Shown here: positions 35,481 to 46,025 of the stretch, one piece after another
How positions within the stretch are numbered: the first letter of the stretch is position 1
Layout: each line of letters starts with the position of its first letter
Assembly (NCBI RefSeq): GCF_000005505.3
Contig: NC_016131.3
Coordinates: 12,421,501 to 12,485,500, forward strand
Source of the DNA: Brachypodium distachyon
Taxonomy: Eukaryota; Streptophyta; Magnoliopsida; Poales; Poaceae
DNA: 64,000 nucleotides
Direction: 5' to 3'
The notes under the pieces: model-generated
What the model saw: the letters and a program-made list of their open reading frames with translations, nothing else
Told to the model about the DNA's origin: nothing
The model's database searches: none
Translations under genes and position numbers: made by a program

Positions 35481-38400
35481 TTAAATTGAAAGGCTGGCAA
35501 AAAGGAGTTCAAGCTCCTCATCTTGGGATGTGGTCCTCTGTAACAGGAATGTAAAGCATCAGAAACTGAGCACAATGAAAGGCAGGCATAAAACTATACT
35601 ATTACCAATAAGTTTATTTGGTTCCAGATAAATTTAAATGCTATATTTTCCAAGATGCTACGCACATAATGTTTTTTGTGCATATAAAATTCTAGTAAAA
35701 ATAGATTGTAACAGGTTACTTGGTTAGGGCAATATATAGTGAAAAATTGTTTGTTGACAATGCTACCCGACACCTGCACTCCTTGTGTGGCACATCGTCT
35801 AGGCTCCTTGCATCACATGTTAGCAGCCGTGTGCACCTAGGCTGCTTTTCCGGTTCTGCCGCTTATACGCCATTCCCCAAAACAAGTCCATGAAAGGTAA
35901 GAGTTTCTTTTGTGAGGGTTTACTGAGAGAACATGTGGGAGTGTTTTCTTTCACAAAATTCAACAATTCTTTCTTTTAGGCAAACTTATTATACTAGTTT
36001 TATCCTAAACTAAACAAAGAAAATTAGACAAAAACTGTCTTTATTGTCAAAACTCAGGATTCAGAGACTCCCTTAGTTAATGTGTTAATGCTCAAGATAA
36101 ATCTTCATCTTTTCGAAGCCAGTGGGAAATGGGCAACCAGTTAGGATAAGCAAAACCTCACTAGTAATTAAACTGGTTAACATTGTTCATGGTCGAAACT
36201 ACCAGAATCTGATGAATTAGCACTAACAGTTTACTGGCACCAGGAGATATTTATCTCCTCACGCTAAGTTGATCATGTTGCCAGAGTACCTCAACAAATT
36301 AGTTTGACTTCCGTAAATCCGAATAAAGCCTAGCTGTAAAAGCTCTAACATGGACAGAGGTCATATAAGCACATAATGATCGAGTGAAAAAAATGCTCAA
36401 ACTATTGCAGTTTATCTATTTAATATATTTCAATTTTTGGCCTATAACATGGGAGTCTGAAACAAGGAGCAGCTACATACATCATATGAAGTTTCTACAT
36501 GTATCCGACCCCAAATGGTTTAGCTTATGCGTTTAATCCTTTAACACCCTGGCGCTCAACATATTGTGATATTTTGGTACCATCCTCCCTACCAAAAAAT
36601 GGACTAACCAGGTTATAGTCATACAAATTGGCCAGCCTCTACAACCAAAATAGACTGAATTCCACACTTACACAATGATATCATAGTTTCATCCAACTTA
36701 CTAGTAATCTAATTAATATTTTGGTCATTTCCTCTGTTACACCCAAAGGGATTCTTAACTTTGGCTCAAGTATCTGTGACCAATATGTTACTTTGATACC
36801 TTGGCGAACATAAATAGTAATAACACTATGTTCTGAACCATTAATGGTGATGAGAGACTTGCCTAGGTGTGTACTGTCTTGACCTATCATTATTGGGTAT
36901 GAGAGACTTGCATATATCTATGAGTAACAATGTATGGTCTGTATTTGGTCCTGGGACGCTGATGTAACCAGTGGCCCGATCTTTCACGGCGACACCTGAT
37001 CAACAGCTTTTCCTTCTCCTTGCAGTCTCGACGAACTGAGCAAGAACCGAGAGATGATCCCCTCGGATAAGCACGTAGGTATTGATGCAAAGATTAACCC
37101 TGAAACGCTAGAAGCTTCTTGATGGAAAACCACAGAAATACACATGATATGGTTGCCCGAGACTTGAGTGTGTTCTGATTTATTTTTTCTTGCATAACTC
37201 ACGCAAAACTAATCTGTTTACAATGACCAAAGCAATGGAATTTTGTATGGCTTGTATACACCTTTCCATGGATTAGATCCAAACTATTATGACTTACCTG
37301 GACTCTATTAAGAAACAAAGGACCGAGACCTAGTATCCTAAAGACTGAATCTTAACAGAACAGAATCTACGTGATCAGCCAGTACTAGTAGACACATAAC
37401 TCAAAAGCAGATATATCTCTTGGCTGATTTGGACGTGGACTCCAAGATAGCTAATCAATTCTCATGCATGCCATCCAAACTAATGCTCAGTTTGCGGTTC
37501 CTTAACTGTGCTATGTTGTGCTGAACTTATTTTATACTCCATTCATTCCTACAAATAAGGCGTATTTTGTTTCCTTTGACCAAGGATTACACCGACGTGT
37601 GACTTATGTGATACAAATCATAACCATAAACAAGTATTTTTGAATACGAATGCAATGATATCAATTTTATTTCACAAAATGTATACACTAATAGAGTAAT
37701 TCTTGGTCAAAGGGTCAGTCAAAGGAAACAACTAGGAACGGAGGGAGTAATTTACTGTGGAAAAATAGGCATGAAAGCTGGATAGTTGGTTAGCCAAATG
37801 GAAATATAGGCTAAAGCTGGTTGAACAAGCTGGGTTATCATAATCCACCTCAATACCAAACTCAGCCTAAGATCCACCGACCCAATCCGTAGCCAACCAG
37901 GATTTGTGCAGAACATTGTCTTCACCTCAGCTGTCTTTAGTTCATCCTGGCTAATGCAACATGACTGTCTCAGTCTTGCACTCCTTGTCCATTGATCTTT
38001 TCTGGTGCAACTCAATAGACGGTGTCATATTTCTCTTACACACATCGCATGCTCTTTGTTCAGAAAGTCTAGCAGTCCTTTCCGGCACCACATGAACATG
38101 CGTCGATTTCTATATATTAATGAAGCCACGCTCAAATACTTGGTGCACAATGCCATCCTTTCCTTCCTCTGTGTACTTAAGTTACAGGTACAGGTTGTCT
38201 AGGTGGACGTACCAGAACTATTTCCGCTCTTCCCTCTAGCTCTAGGCTATCCACCATCTCCTCGCTCATGGCATCGGCAACAGTAGGTGCCTCAACAGAA
38301 GACTTTTGATATTAAATCAGTGCTCAATTCATTAATAATTGGTTAATATTTCATTGCAACCTCACTTGATGGTACGCTGGACATTAACGTATGGACTCCA

Positions 38401-40105
38401 TACCACTTGTTCTGAAGCAATAGCTCCAACAAGGTGTTTATGCTACCCAGGCTGGGCCCTGGGGGGGTGCAGGCGGTGCAGCCGCACCGGGCCCCAGAAG
38501 TTAATGGGCCCCCTAGGTACATGTATGTACACTTGGGCCTTGTCCAGTAGTAATACTTTCCAGTGAATCCATCAATCAGTTTCCTCGTTTCCTTCCGTAA
38601 CTTGCGTGTGTCGCCAACTGACTAATGACTTGCCCCAGTTACGCATGCCTGATCACCTTCTGCCCTCCTGATATCTTGGCTAATCATCTAAAAATAAAAT
38701 GGATCGCCCTGCGTGGCTGCGCTGAGGCTTTGCAGTGTGCCCAAGCGCAGGCACAATTTCTCCGGTTTGCGTTCGCCAACTCACACGCATTGGTTCAACG
38801 CCTGAATTGCTTGGTCGCCCTGCCCCTGCGTCGCTGGACAACTGGAGGAGAAGGTGATCCATCTCTGTTTTTTTTTCTTTATGCAAGTTTTTGATTTGTA
38901 AGTTTATCTAGTTTTATTAAATTTTAGAACTGTGAATCCATCATCTACAAATATTTAAGGTCTACAATGTCTCAAGAGAGGTTAATGACAACTTTATGCA
39001 TTGAGAAGAAATTGTTAGATGAGAGTGATACTCATAGCATCACCAACGACTTCACATCATGAAATGTTAGAATTTTTAAGTTAATGTAAATTCTGATGCA
39101 TTTTTAGTGTTTCTTGGTGAAATTTTGTATACATACATATATTATTTAATGTCATCATATTTATATTAAGGGCCCCGGGTCTTAGTTTCGCACCAGACCT
39201 CTAAAATCTCAGGACCGAGCCTGATGCTACCATGGATTACCAGAAACAGAACCAAATACACATACTGCAATATGCAACAGGACAAAGGCTATAATACTAC
39301 CCGTAGTTCATGAACAGGAGGAAGATCCCCATAAGGCCTTGCTTGGTAGAAGAGTATTCATAGGGTTTGTAGATTATTGTCCCCTCCAAATCCAGAAACA
39401 CTAAAACCCCGAATGAGCTGTTTGGTAGGCTTGGATTACAAGGACAATTCCAAAATATGCCCACAAAACACATCAGTTTTGTTCCAATTTTGGGGTGGAA
39501 AGGGATTTGAGAGTATTGGTGAACATTCCATCCCCTGAAATACCCAATCCACTCGGGGCTAAAAATACACCGCTACCAAACAAGGCTTGATTGGTCACAA
39601 GGACTCTGAATTTCCAACACTAAACAACACTAAAGAGCAGAATCGTGTAAACCTCACCTTGATAGATATCAGATGGCGAAGTTTGTTCAGCACCTTCATG
39701 CGGTGTATAGCGTAGGAACTATTGGCGGGCAGCTTGTTAACCCTGGCCATCTCGGCATCAATAGCAACTTCTCTATCCCCTTGTCCCGACCCACCCTGCT
39801 TACTAGGAACAAGAGAAGAGCTTCTGATCATTTCGCCAGACCAGAGTCAGAAAAACTGAAATTAGATGCACTATATTATGCATCTCGATACTCGGAAACA
39901 AAGATACGGAAATTCAAGTTGCACTCAGCAGCTTAACCTTTTCCTCTGGGGATCTATCACCCCAAGAAGCCAATTAAAAAACGCAGCCAACCGTGGGCAA
40001 GGAGCTGGGACGAGAGAATATAAAGAGGAAACGTACCGAGGTTGTAGAAGAAGAGGTCGTGTTGGTGGTGCGGGAGAAGGGCGTCGCGCTACCAACTGTA
40101 TCCAT
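35481..40105 (-). CDS. Small conserved plant protein of unknown function, 87 residues
   Basis: Minus strand, three phase-0 exons. 40037-40105 encodes a Ser/Thr-rich start (MDTVGSATPFSRTTNTTSSS). 39658-39795 encodes GGSGQGDREVAIDAEMARVN, KLPANSSYAIHRMKVLNKLR and HLISIK. 35481-35537 encodes RTTSQDEELELLFASLSI and the stop. The core (EMARVNKLPANSSYA.HRM.VLNKLRHL, then D/E-rich ELELLFASLSI) is one I recognise as widely conserved in plants, without a known biochemical role. It is hydrophilic with no signal peptide or membrane helix. Splice sites are canonical. The second intron is unusually large (4120 bp) for an 87-residue protein and is filled with transposons. Exon 2's acceptor (TAAGCAG|GG) was chosen because an in-frame stop lies upstream of the next candidate. 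Confidence 0.8.
37537..37747. mobile_element. TA-flanked MITE in the large intron
   Basis: 211 bp with TA on both sides. The left end CTCCATTCATTCCTACAAATA and right end AACTAGGAACGGAGGGAG are imperfectly inverted. Internal TTTCCTTTGACCAAGGATTA pairs with TTCTTGGTCAAAGG. Its flanks match an uninterrupted copy near 63279-63350, which gives the empty site. Confidence 0.85.
38448..39223. mobile_element. hAT-type non-autonomous element with perfect 8-bp duplication
   Basis: 776 bp flanked by ATGCTACC at 38440-38447 and 39224-39231. The terminal inverted repeats are CAGGCTGGGCCCTG and CAGGACCGAGCCTG. The subterminal CACCGGGCCCC / GGGCCCCGGG words are typical of the grass 'CAGGGCCGGCCCTG' hAT group. 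No transposase frame was found. It lies in the large intron of the small conserved gene. Confidence 0.9.
39334..39591. mobile_element. MITE with CCTTGTTTGGTAG-type ends
   Basis: The left end AAGGCCTTGCTTGGTAG pairs with the right end CTACCAAACAAGGCTTG. Inner words (GGGTTTGTAG, GGGGCTAAAAATACACCG) fit a Tourist- or hAT-like MITE. The exact target duplication was not resolved. It lies between exons 2 and 3 of the small conserved gene, 67 bp from exon 2. Confidence 0.65.
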
Positions 40106-40804
40106 GATTAGATGCTTCAGCTGTCGTGGTTCGTGAGGTGCAGGGAAAGGGGAAGACCGGAAGAAGGAGAAGGAGAAGGAGCAGTCTCCGGACCGCCGCC
40201 TCTGGAAAGCGCAGGCGGAGAAAGAAGGGGGCGGTGTACCTGCTGGGCTCATGCCCTTACCATTCGGCCCAAGAGCACGAACCACGGAAACGCTCGGAAC
40301 TCCCCGCAACCGCAAGGGGCTTTTCTTCTGGGCTGTCTCAATGCGAGACCGCACGCCTGCGGGCCTGCCGCGCGTACGGCGAACCAGGGGCCGTACGGTT
40401 GCGGGAGTTGCCGTCGGCCCGATAATCTCCAGTGGGCTAGGCGCCTATGACGTAACCTCCACGTGTATACGAATCTCCAGCACATTGGACAGAGCGGATA
40501 AGGCTGCGTCTTTCTCTTCTCTCGTTACAGATAAAAATCTTGTTCTACAACAACAATCATGGCAAGTTCCAACAAAATTGCCACGTGCCATTTCTTCTTC
40601 TTCTTTGTTGGTTCGACACTCGTAATTGTTGTAAAACGCTAGAATCGAATATTTGTTCGTATCTATAATATCTATAAAGTTGATACGCACTATCTTCATT
40701 AAAAACATGATATGCAAGATATCTGCATCATCATCCACGTCATGCATATCATGAGCATGCAAATTTTCTACATCAACATCCACATCATGTGTTGTGGCCA
40801 TTAG
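40106..40804. other. 5' flank of the small conserved gene
   Basis: GC-rich (40110-40440) upstream DNA, then AT-rich DNA with CATCATCCAC-like repeats at 40720-40790. No second gene is supported. Confidence 0.45.
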
Positions 40805-41886
40805 AAATCTATTTCGGTGGTCCTCTCGAACTCAAACTGCCTTCATAAAGGACACGTATATCATGGAGGGTATTGTCCTGTTGCATAAGACAGTGCATGA
40901 GATACACCACTCTAAGCAATCTGGCCTGCTACTCAAAGTCGATTTTGAGAAAGCATATGATAAGGTTAAGTGGCCTTTTCTATATCAAATGATGCATGCC
41001 AAGGGCTTTGGAGATAAATGGTGTGACTGGATCAATGCTTTGGAGATAAATGGTGTGACTGGATCAATGCTTTGGAGATAAATGATACTGTTGGACCCTA
41101 CTTCACTACCTTTAAGGTTGTCAGGCAGGGGGATCCACTGTCCCCTCTTCTGTTTGATATCATTGCTGATGGGCTAGCCATGCTCACGAAAAAAGCTCAG
41201 AGACAAGGTCTTGTTGCTGGTTTAGTTCCTAATTTGGTAGAAGGTGGTTACTATTTTGTAATATGTTGATGACACCATCTTCCTCCTACAAGATAATTTG
41301 CAAAATGCTATAAATCTCAAATTCATCCTCTGCATTTTGAGCAAATCTGGTTTGAAGATCAACTTTCATAAGAGTGATTTTTTTTGTCTTGGATAAGCTT
41401 GTGACAGACAAGATAAATACAGTGAAATCTACATGTGGAGTGTGGCAATTCCCCATCTCATATCTGGTTATCCCTGTGGATGTCAAAAGACTAAGAAATT
41501 CCAAGTGGTTGCCCACTGAAGAGAAGGTGGAAAAGAAGCTGGCTGGTTGGAAAGGTAACTTATTGCCCATAGGAGGGAGGGCAGTGTTGACTAACACTTG
41601 CCTCAACAGTGTTCCCATGTACATGATGTCTTTCCTGGATGCACCAAAAGGCGTGCTCAAAAAATTGGACTAATTTAGAGCAAGATTGTTGTGGCAAGAA
41701 CATATATGTAGAAGAAAATACCATTTAGTAAATTGTCCTAGTATTTGTATGCCCAAAGATTGTGTAGGGCTTGGCATTTTGGATTTGACAGCTATGAACC
41801 AAAGCTTGTTGTGTAAGTGGCTATGGAAGCTAGAAAACTCTCAAGGCACCTTGTAGGAGTTGCTAAGCAAGAAATATTTGCAAAGA
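40805..41886 (+). pseudogene. Decayed LINE reverse transcriptase (ORF2 fragment)
   Basis: Characteristic non-LTR reverse transcriptase blocks run in order but in shifting frames: TAFIKDTYIMEGIVLLHKTV, VDFEKAYDKVKWPFLYQMM, VRQGDPLSPLLFDIIADGLA, a YVDDT catalytic box in place of YADDT (just after a TAA at about 41259, where a Gln codon is expected), WQFPISYLVIPVDVKRLRNS, EKKLAGWKGNLLPIGGRAVL and MYMMSFLDAPKGVLKKLD. A 32-bp tandem duplication (41007-41070) shifts the frame. The copy is truncated at both ends. The right break coincides with the CACTA terminus at 41887. Confidence 0.9.
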
Positions 41887-42650
41887 CACTACTAGAAATC
41901 TAATCTTTATCGACATTGAAACTAAATAGCCGACATGTCTTAGTCAACCGTCAGGCTTTTCCCATATAACAGACGGTTTTCTGTAATTTCTGACGGGAAA
42001 CAAAGTACACACATTTATAAGATGTATCACCCGACTGTTGTGACTATTAACTGACAGTGAAAGAGCAACCCTCGGTTATTTGGCTAGATAACCGACGGTT
42101 GAAGGTGAAACACTCAGTTATTCTACTAGATAACCGACGGTACAACACTCGGTTATTTACCTAGTTAACCGACGGGTTTCCCAACCACTAGGTTATTTGA
42201 ACTCATAAGTGACAGGGAAGGTGCAACACTCGGTTATTTGACTAGATAACCGACGGGTTCATGAACCACTAGGTTATTTGACCTCATACTACCTCCGTCC
42301 AACAATAGGGGGCGTATTAGTTTTCCTTTGACCTATGATTTGACCACAGATTACTCTAATAATATATAGCTATAGGACATAAGTTGATATCCATTATATT
42401 CGTATTCAACGATATTTTCTTATGGTTATGATTTTGATCACATTAGTCACATATGGAGTAGTTGACAGTGAAGGCGCACTACTCGGTTATTTAACTAGGT
42501 AACCGATGGTTGAAAGTGCACCACTCGGTTATTTGACTAGAAAACCGACGGTTGAAGGTGCACCACTCGGTTATTTGACTAGAACACCGACGGTCAAAGG
42601 TGTACCACTCGGTTATTTGACGAAATAATCGACGATACACATTCTGGTAG
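41887..42650. mobile_element. CACTA (En/Spm) transposon end with subterminal repeats
   Basis: It begins with the canonical CACTACTAGAAA terminus, preceded by AGA, inside a LINE fragment. A dense subterminal array follows: about eight copies of a unit with ACTCGGTTATTTGACTAGA and TAACCGACGGTTGAAGGTG between about 42065 and 42640, the binding-site-like arrays typical of CACTA elements. No opposite TTTCTAGTAGTG end or transposase was seen downstream, so this is a solo or truncated end. Confidence 0.85.
42289..42458. mobile_element. Stowaway-like MITE nested in the CACTA subterminal array
   Basis: 170 bp with TA on both sides. Left end CTACCTCCGTCCAACAATAG; right end ATGGAG (eroded). The array unit before and after (TTATTTGACCTCATA / GTTGACAGTGAAGG) joins to the uninterrupted unit at about 42193-42220, showing precise insertion. 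Confidence 0.75.
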
Positions 42651-43891
42651 GAAATTTTCATTTTGTAATGTAAGCATCAACATCTATTGAGAACGTGGCT
42701 GTGGACATCAAGATGCACTGACACGGTACAAAATTGGTTGAGAATTTATTTATTTTTAAACCATGAAAGTATAACGAGCATCGATCATCTGGAGTACTCT
42801 AATACTCCTTATAAGTAAATCAAATTTGCTCACCTAATAAACAATGAAAATGCTGATTAACCACAAAAACATATGCGCTGCATATGGTACGATTCGGTCC
42901 AGTGGAATTCATATTTTGTCTGCCAATGCTCATAATCCTTACTGAACCGCTCATGTTGCATCTCATCAATCTTGTTCTTTTAGCACTTCCTGACACTCTC
43001 ACTGGACCCTCTCGAGTTTCCTCAGCTCATGGACCATCCCATTCATGTTCTCAGCGTGCTAGCATACGTCCTCCATGTCAAAGTTGTTGCGCACGAGCGA
43101 GGTGCCGCCCGTCTTGTCATGGTTGTGGATGGCGAGCGAGCTGCCAAATAGAAACAAATATGCAAGTATCTTTGGATGTTTATTTTATACATGTAAATTT
43201 GTTTCATCTTGTCCTTGTAGCTATTGTTAACAAAGAAAGCAGTGGTACATCCTATTGTAAAAAATATACAACAATCATCACCCAAAATCATGTCACCATT
43301 CTCTTTCTCTTTTGTCCAAGTAATTTAACATTTTAACCGAAGCACCAAAGAACCTATCTATCGGTTATTCAGGTGGTGGTTGCTGCAAACCATGAAATGA
43401 GCATTGGGAAGGATTGAACATTGCCTAATGTCCTAATTTTTTTAAGGAGCTTAATAACAATGGCTACATCAGACCCTTGAAAGAAAATTGCACTACATGT
43501 AGGGTGGATCGGCTCTATAGCTACTAGAGCCAATAAAAATACTTCGAAGTGGATTTTGGCCCCCAAATTCCAACGCCAATGCAACTTCATTGGCATTATT
43601 AATTAGATTTTTACGTAACACAACATCATTTCATTTCCATATAGTTAACATCTCGCTAAAATTTCAGTATCATAATTATTTCAATAACAATGAAAAAATG
43701 CAGCATAATGGGAAGAAAAACATGGGGAACCATCTCTGTACACTAACCACCAAAAGAATTTGCAACAGTAGTGAAAATACATAGCCGGATTTATCAGAGG
43801 TTAATCATATCACAAGTAAACACAGGGATGGAAAAGGAGTGGTCATCTGCTAATGCTTCAACCGCAAAATAATTGTAATTGCATGTTCCCC
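42651..43891. other. No confirmed gene; possible gene fragment
   Basis: Mostly AT-rich. On the minus strand, about 43060-43150 reads LAIHNHDKTGGTSLVRNNFD, which has a coding look but is only some 30 codons and ends in a stop. Its origin is not known. No transposon end was identified. Confidence 0.35.
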
Positions 43892-44330
43892 GAGAGAATA
43901 TCTAGTGCTCCCGACCCATACGGTGCTCCCAAAAAGTGCAGTCCTGATGCTTGTGGCCCGTTGGATGGACAACCAAGGGATAAGATTAGATCAAAGATAA
44001 CCATTCATCGTTTTCCATTTAGACCATTAAGTTTGTTACGAATCAACGCGCACTCCACTCCTCTATAGGAATTTTTCATAAAAACACTCGGCTTCTTTTC
44101 AAATCCACGCACAGCCCAAAATATGACTTAATAATTTTATCGATATACCAATGACATATATCATATAGCAAATGACATGTAACATTCATATACCATATGT
44201 AAATGACATGTACCACTCGTATACTATATACCAAATGAAAAAGATCATTCATATACCATGTATCCATTGATAAACTAATCGGGTGCACCCCGGTAGCACC
44301 GTATGGCCTGGGAGCACTGGATATTCTCTC
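43892..44330. mobile_element. Element with about 39-bp terminal inverted repeats
   Basis: Left end (43892-43930) starts GAGAGAATATCTAGTGCTCC and ends CATACGGTGCTCCC. The right end (44291-44330) is its inverted copy with few changes (GGTAGCACCGTATGG ... CACTGGATATTCTCTC). The 439-bp body is AT-rich with ATATACCA.ATGACAT repeats and no coding capacity. Long ends suggest a Mutator-type MITE; a 9-bp target duplication could not be confirmed. Confidence 0.7.
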
Positions 44331-46025
44331 CACGCCCCCCGTGTGGTCGCCTGAGACACCTGGGTCTCCCTCCACGCAGCCAACTCAATCTCCGCTCAAT
44401 CTCGCGTCCTACGCGTATAGAAACAACGTCGTCGTGTAAAACACCAACAACGCAGCAACTGTATGAAAAGGGAGGGTTCCCAGTGTGTTACCCCGTACTG
44501 TGGCATGGCCGTGCCTGAGAAAATCCGGCGAGGAGAAGCTCTGCGAATTCAACAGCCTAGAAGCCCCAACACGGCGACGACTAGGATTTGCGGCGCTCTT
44601 GGAATCACACATAGTCAACAGCCACCCGCGCTAGGGAATCGCCTAAATGGGGCGACCACCACCCAACGATGCCGAGTCGACTGGATGGGGTGAGCACCAT
44701 GAGCTGAAAAAAATCCCCAACCACATCCCCACCCGTGCCGCCGAGAACTCTCGTGGAATGGAGGAAGGCAGCTTCCATCCACAACTCCGAGGATTTGGAC
44801 CAGCACCGGAGAGAAACGCAGATGGAAGAGAGCAGTGGAGTCGAGGAGGCGAGGGGACGAAAAAGCACAAGGACGATACAAAAAACTTGAAAGGAAGGGG
44901 AAAGGGAAGAGACCGCAATGGGACTCACCTAAGGGCATCTTCAATAGGGCATGGATACATATGTTCATGTCATCACTTTTCTCTCCATCCTAATCTCATC
45001 TCTCGTTTTTTCTTTCCGAGCAGGCCTACTGTCATCATCTTTTCTAATCTCGCAGAAAAAACCATCTTTTTAACTTTTGGTTCCACCTGACCCCAAAATG
45101 TAGGAAAGAGAATATAAGTTCCTACTTAGTGCCCTTTGTTGGAGATAACATAATTGGGGGAGATATTTTGGCTATCGGAAACGGGAGAAAAAGAAACGGC
45201 ACGGAAAGAAAAGAAAAAAAGAAAAAGCGCCGACGGGCGCTAGAGAGGGATTTCGCAAAACAACCTCGTATTGACGTGGAAACAATTTCTCTAGCCGGCC
45301 GAACCACAATGTTTAACAGTACAGGAAGCAAAAAATCATCAGGATTGGAAACAAGTTTTCTTTAATTTGGAAACCAAAATCAGCCCTTGCGTCGAGGATG
45401 AACAAACCAGGAGAGTAATCCGTGCATGCAGTAAATCCGGCAGTTTAATGGAAACAGACGTCAGTAAAGATCAGTTAGATTTTAGTCTCGAAAGTTTCTA
45501 CTAATATAATTCATCAAAATTTGAACAAACTGATCCAACAGTAATGGAGGAGTCCGATAGGAGGCTAGGGCCGGATCGATTGCCCGATCACTAGCCCTTC
45601 CAAAACAACCTACTCATTCATCGGTCTTATCGGTCTGTCGAGAGTAGAAACCGAATTTTCTACATTAAAATTGCCGACCCGTTGTTAAAACCACAATATT
45701 ATCCAGGATGAGTAGTAAGCATAGATTAATTTTGTGCAGACTTTTCCATTTGTCTCTCACGCATCCGACTCTGTCCTGCACGGCGGCAAACCTAGCTCGC
45801 GGACTCGTTCGCACGGGTCGCGCGCAGCGTCGGGCGGCCGGCATCGCTCTGTTCAGATCGCTACGTGCCTGCCGGCCGGCCGTCGCTACTCTAATCTTGT
45901 GCGCATCCATGCGTACATAACCCATGTATCCATCACTTACCGGGGGCTACCACTTCACCGGCACCGGCCAGCACGTACGTGGCGAACGTCATTATCTTGG
46001 CACACTGAGGCCGGCGCGCGCGGCC
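44331..46025. other. No confirmed gene; 5' flank of the QWRF gene
   Basis: Frames at 44605-44970 overlap on both strands and match nothing known. An AAGAAAAAAAGAAAAAG purine tract lies near 45205-45230. The last 300 bp are the upstream region of the QWRF gene. Confidence 0.4.

Noticed and set aside
42065..42640. CRISPR-like regular repeats
   Set aside because: Units vary, lack distinct spacers and lie directly inside a CACTACTAGAAA terminus; they are CACTA subterminal repeats in a plant genome.
43043..43150. Minus-strand fragment LAIHNHDKTGGTSLVRNNFD as a gene exon
   Set aside because: Too short, ends in a stop, no adjoining exons found; kept only as a possible fragment.
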